From Epinephelus fuscoguttatus (lineage: Eukaryota > Chordata > Actinopteri > Perciformes > Serranidae), in contig NC_064755.1 of the NCBI RefSeq assembly GCF_011397635.1, forward strand, positions 17,467,282-17,531,281: DNA of 64,000 nucleotides, given 5' to 3'. This document shows, in pieces, positions 39,470 through 51,000 of the stretch (positions within the stretch are counted from its first letter, which is position 1; each line of letters begins with the position of its first letter). The notes beneath the pieces were generated by a model. The model made no database searches. It was not told the origin of the DNA and saw only the letters and a program-made list of their open reading frames with translations. Both the position numbers and the translations under genes were made by a program.

Positions 39470-39571
39470 AGGCCTGTTTTCACTGAAGTATGACCTGTTG
39501 CAGTAGGTAAAGAGCAGGTGCAATTTCTGCCAATAGATGCCCCTAAATCCTTCACACTGGACCTTTAAGAC
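39470..39571 (-). mobile_element. Fragment of a common fish MITE
   Basis: On the minus strand it begins 'ttaaaggtccagtgtgaagg' and continues 'atttaggggcatctattggc', 'agaaattgcacc'. This is the start of an abundant teleost repeat as I recall it. The other end was not found. Confidence 0.45.
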
Positions 39572-39754
39572 AGCTCAGACTGAGTTTTATGACCACCATA
39601 CACCAAACATCAAGATCATGAGAGTGCAAACCCACTGAGGTAAAACCCATGATTATAGTTTGGCATGGACACTTGTCTGCAACAGTGACATTGCTTGAAA
39701 AGTCGTTTGGTGTAAGTTCAGTATTAGCTGCTTCAGTTTCAGGAGCCTGGAAAT

Positions 39755-40030
39755 GTAAATGGACTGCACTTGTATAGCACCTTTCTTGTCTTCTGACCAC
39801 TTCAAGTGCTTTTACACTACATCACATTCACCCATTGGTGGCCAAGGATATCATACACGGTGCCACCTGCTTGGAAAGCATTCACTCGCACTCACACACC
39901 AATTGAACAGCTATCAGGAGTAATTTGGGGTTCAGTGTCTTGCCCAAGGATGCTTTGACATGTTGACAATGTTCCGATTGGCAGACGGCCTGCTCTACCT
40001 CTGGGCCACAGTCCCGCTTAATGGGGCACA
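39755..40030 (-). mobile_element. Teleost interspersed repeat fragment
   Basis: The segments 'catcacattcacccattggt', 'ggtgccacctgcttggaaag', 'acactcacacacc' and 'tcttgcccaaggatgctttg' follow the order of a widespread fish repeat. Superfamily was not assigned and limits are approximate. Confidence 0.45.
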
Positions 40031-40286
40031 TGAGCAGAACTGAGAAATTGTTAATGTAATAATTAATACCTGTTCACTAAAATGACAGGTCAAAATGTCT
40101 GTTGTGAAAAAGGCCTATATTATCACTTTAGACATAAGTAACCTGTGACAGGCGGTTGCAAATCAAGAGGTTTGGAAACAACTGTCCAACTTTACTCATA
40201 CATCCAAATATCTTGAAAACACATACACAGCCTACTGGACATAAAGGACAGAGGACACACAAAAACACATTTCCATGTCGCACAAC

Positions 40287-40292
40287 TTTAAT
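40287..40292 (-). terminator. nap1l4: Candidate distal nap1l4 polyadenylation signal
   Basis: ATTAAA on the minus strand is followed by a GT-rich stretch (gttgtgcg). It would give a 3' UTR of about 1.7 kb. An alternative AATAAA lies at 41625-41630 (minus), giving about 0.4 kb. Sequence alone does not decide between them. Confidence 0.35.
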
Positions 40293-41624
40293 AGAATATT
40301 TTAACTAACTCTGTACAAATTGAAAAGAAATATTGCGCAAGTAACAAATTGTGAATAAGAACCAGTTAAGGCCATTGCTAGCACACGGTCCAATGTGGTC
40401 GATTTGAAGATGTCAACCGTGGCTCTGAGAGATCTGTCCGAGATCTACAATCGTTCTTTTTAAAAAGAGAGAAGGGGTGGTCATATTTTCACTGCAACCG
40501 CCATCGCCAACCAGTCACCAGGCAACGGTGTCCGATCCAACGGCCGAAAAAACAAGTGCAGTGTATAAAATACATTGGCAACCTCTTCTATTTGTTTTCC
40601 ACAGACATTCTACTGAATCAGACAATAACAGAAATATTTATATATTCTTAAACAACTTTAAATGCTGGATTAGATTACACTGTGTTAATGACAATTGGCA
40701 AACAATTGAATAAAAGAGGACGGTGTGTTTTGTCTTTCATTTTGGCTTCTTGGCAACAGAATTTACATGTGATCCAAATATCCTGCACCCTGTCCCATCA
40801 CTGACTTTAAATAAGAACTAGATACATACCAGACGTGATAACAACCATAAAAAGGTTGTGGGTCAGCCACTATGTCTGCTTAAATGTGTTGTCTTCGAGG
40901 GAAATATTCACCAGACTAGATGTAATGTTTGGGCTGGGGAAAATCCAACAAGCTGAGATCAACCTATGTGGAAAAAAAAATCTACTTTTGAAATGTTTTG
41001 TTGAACTTTTATTATCCTTGTTCAAGTTCAAAAGAGCATTTCAGGGGTGATGGGGTAACAGGGAAGAGCTTTATATATGTATGACAGTGTTGAGGTATAA
41101 CTAATGCCTGTCACATGATGTTAAATAGTGTTACGCGTCCACTCAAGTGCTCAGTTTAAATGCTTGTTAAGCCCATTAGACTGGGCAGAAGTGAGCAGTA
41201 TTAATGCAGAACGCCATTCGTCAATGTTTGAAATTCATTTCAATAATAATATAATAATAATTAAAAAAAAAAAAAAACTACATGACTTGGCAGTATTCAC
41301 GTTTTGTTGACCTGCTAAGCCCAAATAAGATTTGAGCCAATGAGAATGAGCCTTTAACTGTGGCTGGGCCTTAAGAGTTCCCAAAATGCACCACTTCATA
41401 CAGCTGCATGACACCAGAATAAATAGTCCAATGACATGACAATGAACATTTAAAAAAGTAAATTAAATTCAAAATGATACACTGTATGTCTCTTAAAAAA
41501 CACCATTAACAAAAGAAAAAAAACGCTTCAGCGACCCCAGTGAAAGATTAAGTCAGACTTGTTCAACAGTTTCCTGGTAAACTAGCACTTCTCTTGTTGG
41601 CATTAAAAAACCCTGAGTAACTGA

Positions 41625-41630
41625 TTTATT
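41625..41630 (-). terminator. nap1l4: Candidate proximal nap1l4 polyadenylation signal
   Basis: A canonical AATAAA on the minus strand about 380 bp past the stop codon. Use of this or the distal ATTAAA would give short and long 3' UTR forms. Confidence 0.35.
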
Positions 41631-42009
41631 TCCGTGAAAACTAAAGTTGGGGATCCGTTCCTTTCCTATCTTTTTTTCCTTGTGATGATGTTCTGAGGTT
41701 CTTGGCAGTAGTAACCTACTCCACCTTACCAAAGAAGAAGACTGTCTCTATGCGATGCCATGGTAGTTTAATTAGTCAAGTCACCTCCCGCTTTACGTCT
41801 GAGTGAAGCCAAATAAAAAGGGGTGAGATGGGCGCAAGACAAAAGAAAAATAAGTCATGCACATAGTAAAAACGCAGTTTGGTTTGCGTTCTATTGCGTT
41901 CAGATGAAAGTTCATAAAAGGGCGGAGCCTGCAAGAGTAGGAGGACTTGCTGATTGGCTGAGAACTGATTTGACAGACAGCAGGTCTCCACCTCCCCTGA
42001 TCACCACGG

Positions 42010-42048
42010 TTACTGCTGTTTGCATTCGGCAGGCTGGGGCTGTTCTTT
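42010..42048 (-). CDS. nap1l4: nap1l4 last coding exon (exon 14)
   Basis: An acceptor (ccacag|AAAG) opens 12 codons, 'KEQPQPAECKQQ', then TAA. The CKQQ end is a CaaX-like prenylation signal of the kind known in NAP1L1. The preceding intron is about 2.5 kb. Confidence 0.9.
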   Translation of the reverse strand, partial: KEQPQPAECKQQ

Positions 42049-45000
42049 CTGTGGGGAGCAGACACAGACAAACCAGATTATAAAACAAGAAGACACACAG
42101 TAACTGAAGCCGCTGGGCATTAACTAGCAACTAGAAGAGACTGACAAGAAAGCAGATGCTAGAGAATGAAAACACCTGGTTTGGTACAGCAAAGGCTACG
42201 ATGTTAGAAACCTGGGATGGGACTACAGTAGGAAAAAGGAAAAAATGGAAAAAGCAGAGGCAGGACAGGTGAACAGAAGCCGTGTCTACCCAAGATGTGA
42301 GTTAAAGGTCCTAAACACCTACTGGAGGAATCAAGGATGTAGTGAAAGAGAGAGAGAGGCAGCCAGGATAAAAAGACCAAAGCCAGTGGACTAGACAGTA
42401 TAATGTGCGTTGGACGCCATCCTTATTTCTCCCTTACCTAGAAATGCATGGGATGAGAATGATTGATTATGCCTGCAATGGAGGGGAGTCCAGGGAAGGG
42501 AGAGACAACAATATGCACAAGTTTAATCGTCGCATTCAGAAATGAGATAGTGAGCACTGTGAAACATTTGGTGAATGAGCGCACTGGATTCCTGAGGCAA
42601 AATGAATAAGTGATGAGCTGAAAGCAGGTTCCACAAGAGGAAAAACTCAACACAGCAAGCTAGTTTAAAAAAAAAAAAAAAAAAAAAAACCTCATACACA
42701 GACAAAGCAGCATTGTTGGTCACTCCTGATAAAACTGCTTACAGGCCACATTGTGCACTTACTCACTATCAGACTGGAATAGCTCATAATGGAGCAGAGT
42801 TATCACGGTCCAACTAAACCACAAAATAAATGGCTCTTTCACCGGCTGTCGTTACATAACGATTTGGAGCCAGTGGTCAGAGAGAGTAAGTGCAGAAAAA
42901 GAAAACTCTTCTTATAAAATCTGCCATATGCAGGATGTATTGTGTGCCTGAGCTGGTGGTGGAAATTGTAGATGCAATAAAATAACTTTCAGCAGTACTC
43001 ACATTCCCATTGTCATGGGTCTCCAGTGAATAGACTTAAAACTGCAGGTTAAATGTACTCTGTAGTTTCAGCTCAACACAGCACATTGTGCAACTGTCCT
43101 ATTAGACAAACAAATCACTTGAAGATATCCTAAAGATGAAAGGTACTCCTGGGGCCAGATGCATAAATGATGTATACGCACAAAAACTGCACCATAAACT
43201 GGTATTTATAAAAGAAGAATGTGCGCACCATGCACGCCGTACACATAGTTTAAGCCGATAGCTGCGTTGGAGACGGATAACAGTGTTTTTAACTGATTTG
43301 CCAATATCCCTTTTTGTGTTATTATTTCGCAGGCTGCATGGTGTTCTGTAAAATGTCAATAATTGGCACATTAATGAAGCTACTTTTAAATTGTTCGAGT
43401 CACTCGTTTAATCATTTTTATTTACATTCACCTCCCCGTTAGTTTCAATATAAGTGCTATAAATCAAATATTGATCATCCTACTGATGTTTAATAATAAT
43501 GGTGATCGAGATTTTACGGTGTGATTATGGTGTGCAGAGATGTGATGAATTAGCAGTACAGACGCAACAAATATCCACAGCCCTGTCTAATGACAGCTGC
43601 TCTCGTACTGTTGGAAAACTTGGCGGATGAGACACAGTCGGTGAAAATGCACTTTCTTTGCCATATTTCTCTTTGACAGGTCTAATGTGTGGTGGAGGAG
43701 CACAAGTGTCTATGACTCAGTGATTGTTTAAGGGTGTTCCTACATCCATTTATGGCAATCTGGGGGTGCGGAAATGAAGCTTGTGCATGTGCATCCAGTG
43801 CCACAATGGCTGATACACATAGCTTTATAAATCTGACCAAAAAAATGTGTATGCATGTCTCTGCCTTTGTGTGTACACACAGTGTCAGTGTTGTGTGGCC
43901 CTAGAACTCCGTCGAGATAATTGCAGGCAGTGTTCTATGCAGATTTTCAGTGCGCTCTCTGAACCAAATAATTAAACGTTTTTTTACATCTATAACAGAG
44001 ATGTACTGATTATGTGTTGACTTTGTTTTAACTAAACCAACCATAAATAGTATCATTAAAATAGAGAGGGCAAACACATGAGACACAAAACCTCCCATAT
44101 ATTTCTGCAGTTAATAAGCATGAAGCACTGGACAAGAGGTAGTATTAAAAACTGGAAAACTTTGTTCAAACTATGTCAGATATTGTTTTATCACTTCCTT
44201 TGACTGCCATTGTAACATAGATGTCTCTGGCTCTGGCCATCTCAAGAACTGGCCCACGTGGTTATGTCAAGTGGCTTTGAAATACATAAAGGACTTAATG
44301 GCTTACACTTGTGACACATCAAAGAGTACTTCTTATGAATGCCATGTTAAGGGAATTGTCCAAGTAGTTTTCAAGAAGCCTTCTCTGACCACAACACTGC
44401 TGAGGAGCACTGTGCTGTTCCAGGGGACTTGGTCAAATGCCCAGCTCACTGAGCTACCTGATTAGCACCATCATCACTGACACAATAAACTCATGTTGAT
44501 AAACATTAGAACATAATGCACACATGTTGAGCATGAACATAATAAATAATAAAATCAGAAAAAGTAAAGAATTCATACTGACCTTGGGGTCAAAGTCTCC
44601 CTCATCATCGTCATCATCACCCTCCTCCTCTTGCTCCTGAGACACAAAGACAGAATGATTATAAGATATAAACCAGGACTGCTATTATGCTTATGTAATT
44701 TAGCAGTGATGTGTATGGTGGCACAGTCGCAGACCCAAGTCTTGTGTGAACAGTGATGCCCATATGCCTCATATATCAGATCAAATTCACACTGAAAGTG
44801 GTATAACTAACCTCATCTTCTCCCTCTTCCAGCTCCTCCTCTTCAAACTGTAGAAAAGGAAAAAAAAACCCAAGTGAAAACACACACACGTGGTAAAACA
44901 GTGATGACAAATTTAGATGTTAGGCCCTTGAAAGGCTTTTTTTAGTTTCCAAACATCCTATCTTGTGGCTTTTTTCTCTGCTGAAGTGAAAGAGCATGTT

Positions 45001-48000
45001 TGAGGAAAATCACTCACGCTCTCGTCATCTTCCAGGGCCTCTCCAGTGAAGTACAGCACTGCTCTGGGAACTATTCTCTCACGGAAGAAATGACCAATCT
45101 CAAAGTCTGTGGCTAGGGTGAACTCAGAGTCTTCATCCTATAAAACATGAACATGCAGAACCCATTTTAACACAGCCACAAACCCGATATATTGATGATA
45201 ATGGAGGGAGAAATAAAATGGGTGGTGATTTTATGAGGAATAAACTACATTTTACTCACCATTTCTCCGTCTGGTGAAGCTGTAAGGGAAAGGACACATA
45301 ATTTGAGCAATAAGCACCTCAACACGCTGCTTTACAATGACCACAAAAGGGAATTAAAGATGTGATGAATGCTGATTCATTTTAAAATGAAAAGTTAAGT
45401 CAACAGTCACAGGCAGACGTTACTTTTGTTTTATGACAGCTCTCAATGGGGCAACTTTGGCTGTTTTGCTTGTGATTAAACCAACGTCTGAAAGCCCATC
45501 TAAGGCAATGACCATGCTTATTATCAATGACTTCACAACGTGAGGTCACATCATCCACAGAAAGTCACATGCCATTAGCAAACAGCTGTGCTCCCCCACC
45601 CTGGAGATTAACTGACTAAAGGTGACATCACCCCATCCTTCCTCTTTTTTCAACAATACTGTATCACAGGAAGCAGCTTTGTTACACTAACAAGGTCCTG
45701 TGCACACTCCACAATATGAGCATCAGATATTCATCATGTCGTGTAACACTGGGGTCCACTGCTGTACAATCAACAGCATAAATTTAAAACTCTGTCCAGA
45801 GGAATCTACTCTCTAATCCAATCCAATCAAATAAAATAATTGAATCAGTCTTGGTCACATACATAAACCTCACAGTGGTCAAGTCACATGTGCCCTCTGT
45901 GCGTGTTCACATGATAAGTGAGTGACGGCTTCCTTACTAATGGACATCCCAACCTGAGAACTGCGCACCTGAACACACTTGAAGAAGAGCTATTTATAGC
46001 CACCAGTCATATGCTGACGTTATGACTGAAGCAGTAAGGCAAACATTTACTCAGCCAATGAGTGATCCGGTCAACTTCTCAAAGTCAGAATGAGTCCGGG
46101 CATGTCTGACAACTCAGCTGACAGCACAGGAAAACGTTACAGTAATTAAATAAAGGTGTATTCTGCCTATTACTGATCCTTTGAGAGAGAGTGACTCATC
46201 TCAAGACACCTGACTTACAGGATGTGTCACTATATTAGGGCTGGGCAATATGGAGAAAATCAAATATCACAAAACTGCTACCTCAATATCAATATTGTAG
46301 GTTTGACTACTGGTGCTTTCACAAAACATTTACAGTGATGTGAATACAATGACTACATGGTTGAGGCATATGATTAAACAGCTGGAAAACACAACACGTA
46401 CAATATCACGATATCCAAAATCTAAGGTGTTATCTAGTCGGGAACTGCCCATTGGTTCGACAGCCCATTGGTTCGACATCCCATTGTTCCGACCATATTA
46501 AACTCATTGTTCCGAAGTCCGTTCCGAAATCATCATGATGCCCTGTGGTTAAGGTCTGGTTAGGTTTAGGCACAAAAACCACCACACAGGAAAAGATCAT
46601 GGTGTGGGTTAAAATGAAAAAGAAAGTGACAAACACATAAGCCGTGAGCCTGCTCCGCCTCAAGTCGGTCACAGTGCACCATACGCCCGCCGCGAGCCGT
46701 TCAGCACCGCGGACAGTCGGACTAATGGGATGTCAAACCAATAGGCTGTCGAACCAATGACATGGACCCATCTGGTCATGTATTGGACAGCCCTACTCTA
46801 TATTATTCATGCAACTAAGCAAAAGTAATCAAACAAAAAATAATTCAGTTTCAGTGCTCTCACAGCTTTGCCTCAAATTCTGAGTCAGTCATTTACTGAC
46901 TGTTTAGCGCCACAAAAGCTCCTCAACTGATTAAGCTGGGAAATAATGGCAAAGCCAAAGTTGATGTAAAAGTCTGACGGTCTAGTGAGCACAACGTCAT
47001 GTACAAGGTCCAACATCAGTGAGCAACAGACACACTGACTGTTCCTCCTACACACACACAGCAGAGCGACTCCTCGTCTGACACATTTCAGGAGTCTGCT
47101 GCCACCTGCTGTTGTATTCAGCTTAACGCAGTGGCCAGTGATAAAACCACATTACTCGCATGCTGACATGTCTGCACATGAACACAGGCATGTCGACTGT
47201 CAAGCCTGTGTGTTTGTGTGAGCTTTCAGTGATTCAGGGCTTGTTCAAGGAGTCTGTGTACAACATGTAAACACAGCTAACAGAGCAAAGCTTTTAAAAA
47301 GTAATTGCTACTGATGTTGTTTGCTGTGAATATTACATTAAGACTCCCAGAGAAACCGACCACATCTATTTCTGTGTGTGCTCTCACCTTTGATGGGGTT
47401 AAAGAAGTTGAAGAAAGAGTCGTTGGGGACCTGTTTGGTAACAGTGCGGACAGTGCCACGGCCTTTATGCTTCTGCTTCTTCTTAATAGTTTTCACAGTC
47501 ACATCCTTCCCCTTGTGCCAGTCTATCTGACAGCTAGAGAGAGGAAATGTGCGCACACAAAAAAAGTGAGAGGCAGCAGAAAGCAAGGATGCAAAAAAGG
47601 TAAAAGTTGGAAGAAGTGCCAAGAGGAGGTGGATATGTGGGATGTAAAGTCAAGAGAGATTAATATAGAAAGAGTGAACAGAAATGTTTTACAAACCACA
47701 CATTCAACATCATGTGTGTCAAAGCCATAGTTTAACAAGCACTTTTGCATTTGCTCTCTCTCACCCTTCACAGTCAATGATCTCTGGCCCCTCAAATGAG
47801 AAAGGGTCTGAGGCATCAGGCTCTGACTTCATCTTGTAGACTTTAGTGAGGACTGCGTTGTTGAAGTAGCCATTGGGCTCAAAGTGGAACTCTAATGTGA
47901 AACTCTGGAAGAAACACCAAGACGCCACTCAGCATTTTAACTCTGTTTAGATTGTGTGATACTATTTCATGATAATAACATGATGATACTGACCATTGGT

Positions 48001-51000
48001 TGTCCTGGCTCAGAAAATTTGACTTGAATATCTTTCAGGTGCTTTAGGATGGGCTCATCATGTTCCTGGTGGTACATAAACAGTCAGATAAGAGACAAAT
48101 GATGCTGCTATATCTGTAAGGCACAAGTGAGAAATCAGTCATTTAAACGTACCTGTAGCATGTCACTGAGCATGTCCACACTCTTGAATATGGTGAGCCA
48201 GAACTCGGGGATGCCTTTTGGGTCTTCCTCAGGTGTGGCTTCCTCTTTCTTTGCATCCTCAATAGCAGCTTTTTCCTTTACTTCCTCCTACAGGCAACCC
48301 AAGCAATTCAGCTTGTCAAGCTTTCGACAAGTCTCATTTTACAAGACACAGATCTTGTGTGTACAAAGAAATCCGATACAAACAAGATTACAGCAAAAAC
48401 ACAGTCATCAGTTTGTGAGTACTTGTGATTCTCACTTCAACCACATTTCCGCACAGTCCTGTTGTTTCCTGATGAACACAACCCCATTAGCCTATTTTCC
48501 AAATGTGTTTGTTTACTGAAGGGGAGATAGATGCTGAAAAAGATTTTCCCTGCAGACTTGCAATCATCCCTTAATTTAGGAGAGAAAAGCTTTGTGCTGA
48601 AAACACTTTTTGTTTTAATTAAGTAATGATTTTTTGCAAAATCAAACACAGTCTGACAGCAAGTGCAAACATACTTTACAATGGTCTCATCAGTCTGTTA
48701 CAATTAAAGTACTGCTATTTTACTCTGTAATGCCATTAGTGTTATATGATAACCTTATATAAATCCATATTGTTACTCTAAGGGAGACAATTTCAGCAGA
48801 CTCTTTATATCAATCATTAGATTCAAGCAGCGCGTGCGGCTGCATGAAAAATCTCTTTCTTTGCTGTGGAAAACCAGAAGAAATAGGATTTGGCAGGGTG
48901 ATTAGACTCTTAACAAACAAATAAAATCTGTACTTACAGCTAGCTCCTCCTCTTCCTCTCTGTCACTATGCCACTCACAGTCTTCGTCTGTGGGTTCCAC
49001 TGTTCCTGTGACAATTTCTCGTCTCTGTGACACACACACACATTGTGACAAAGTTAATCGTTTTAGAGAGGGATTTAGGAATATTAGCGTGAAATATCTG
49101 TATATGAACAAGCATTCATTCCATAAGGCTGAATTATTTTCAGCTAGCACAGTGAAATCAACACCAGAGACACACGCACACACACACATTCACGATAAAC
49201 AGGTGCAGCAGGATTACAGCTGCCAGTCTTCAGAGCGACTAAGAATGGCTGAGTCGTTGTCACTAGCTCTGGAAATAGCCTTGACTGACAAAAGAACAGT
49301 AGACTACTCGTTGTAGTAGTTTTCAATTTAGCACCAAGGATGCATCCTCACTGACCTCAGATCAGGCCAGAGAGAGACACACTTCACCACCCATTAGTGC
49401 AGGAACAACACAGATGATTCTTACATATTTCGTCTCTTAACAAATAAGAGACCTTATCTTTGCTCTTTTTGCACACAAAAAGATTACAGAAAATTCTATA
49501 CATTAGCAGTTATAGTTAAATTAAATAAAATTAAAGTGCTGTTATAAAAAAACGTTATCTTGTCTACCTTGTCAAACAGTGGCTGATAGAGGGCAGCATA
49601 CTTCCTCTCTAGCTCATGGACTTCCTCGTAGAATTTAGCCTCTATGTTGGCACACTGCACCTGTAGCCGTTTCAAGGCATGCACTCGCCTCTTCACTACC
49701 TTAGGGAGCATGCTATGAGAAAAGAGAAACATGAACATTGGTATGGGTTATAATAATTTATGGCAAACGTAATATTATGATCCATGTTTTAGAAGTAAAA
49801 CGGTTACTAGAGTTGGGCTACAACATGTTCTGGCAAATTTCATAGACGTCTAAATAAGCAATCTGTGCTGACGGCATCACAACGCTAAATACAACTTGTA
49901 TTAGATTAGTAATTCATAATAAGCAATATGACAATGTGATTAACATAATATTATGTTAGGAAAGAGTAACGGAGACACTAGTGTCTGAAAAAACATGTAA
50001 GATTCACTGCTGAGCCAGGCACGGGCAACATCAACGAGATCAAATTTCAGTAAAGGTGGGCAGGGCAGAGCAGCACACGCTAGGTTTGTTTACTAGAAAG
50101 TTCATGTGTTTTTTGTGATGATGAGGAGACATGGCAAAGCTAGTCCATCAAGAAAACAAAAACTGCAACAGTATGGCAACATTTTGTATTTGAAGCCTAC
50201 AAAAGAGGTGTCCTTACTAACCGCAGGCGACATAGTGCTGCTGTTGTGAGCTGAACTTTTGCCTCATGCAAAAACATCTGATTGATGAAGTTGAAATGAG
50301 GAATTGTTTTCACTATACTGTTTTTCACTGCAAAAAAACAAAAAAAGACTCTGGCAGCTGGCCGTAGGGAGAGTGCCAGAGAGCTGAAAGTTTCTGGTCA
50401 GCTAAATAAATTTGGTATACTAGTCCAGTGTGTGGCTCATTATCAAACCGGTTAAATCTTTTTACGCTGGCCCAACCCGAACGGTTACCCTGAACTAATT
50501 CTTACATAATCTTTAACCTGTTAAGCTGGTGAGTCCTCAGCCTAAAGGCTGGGAAACCAACGGTCTCAAGGTGGTTTTATGAGCTCAGAAGATGATTTTG
50601 TTTGTGTGTGGGTGTGGTAGTATGACACTGTGTCTATTACAAACAATAATTTAATAACTCATTCATCAACTTTCTCTGCTGATTGGAGAAAGTAATAAGT
50701 CACTTTTCTGAAAAACAAGTTTTGTTTTACAAGCTTGACGAGTTTTGTCTGATGTTATGCACAACAGCAGATCTTTAATGTGATAACTAAACATGATTTT
50801 ACACACATATACTTACTGCAAGTATTAAGTATTTCAAATAAGTTCACACAAAAACTATCCTGTCTGCTTACATCAAGGTCACAATCCTTCATGTTTACAT
50901 TAACAATCAGATCATCAGTACACCTCACCACAATATCACCTTGGTTAAAACAACACCGTGTTTAAGTCATACGGAGGTTACTGTAAATGCCAGTTGCATT

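Larger units (their letters stand above)
22361..40286. other. Spacer between phlda2 and nap1l4, no gene recognised
   Basis: About 18 kb separates the phlda2 promoter from the likely 3' end of nap1l4. No coding exon of a host gene was identified. The largest open frame (140 codons, minus, 35293-35715) has no domain, repeat or splice context. The rest holds microsatellites and at least eight mobile elements, several nested, listed separately. Enhancers could lie here but cannot be read directly. Confidence 0.55.
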
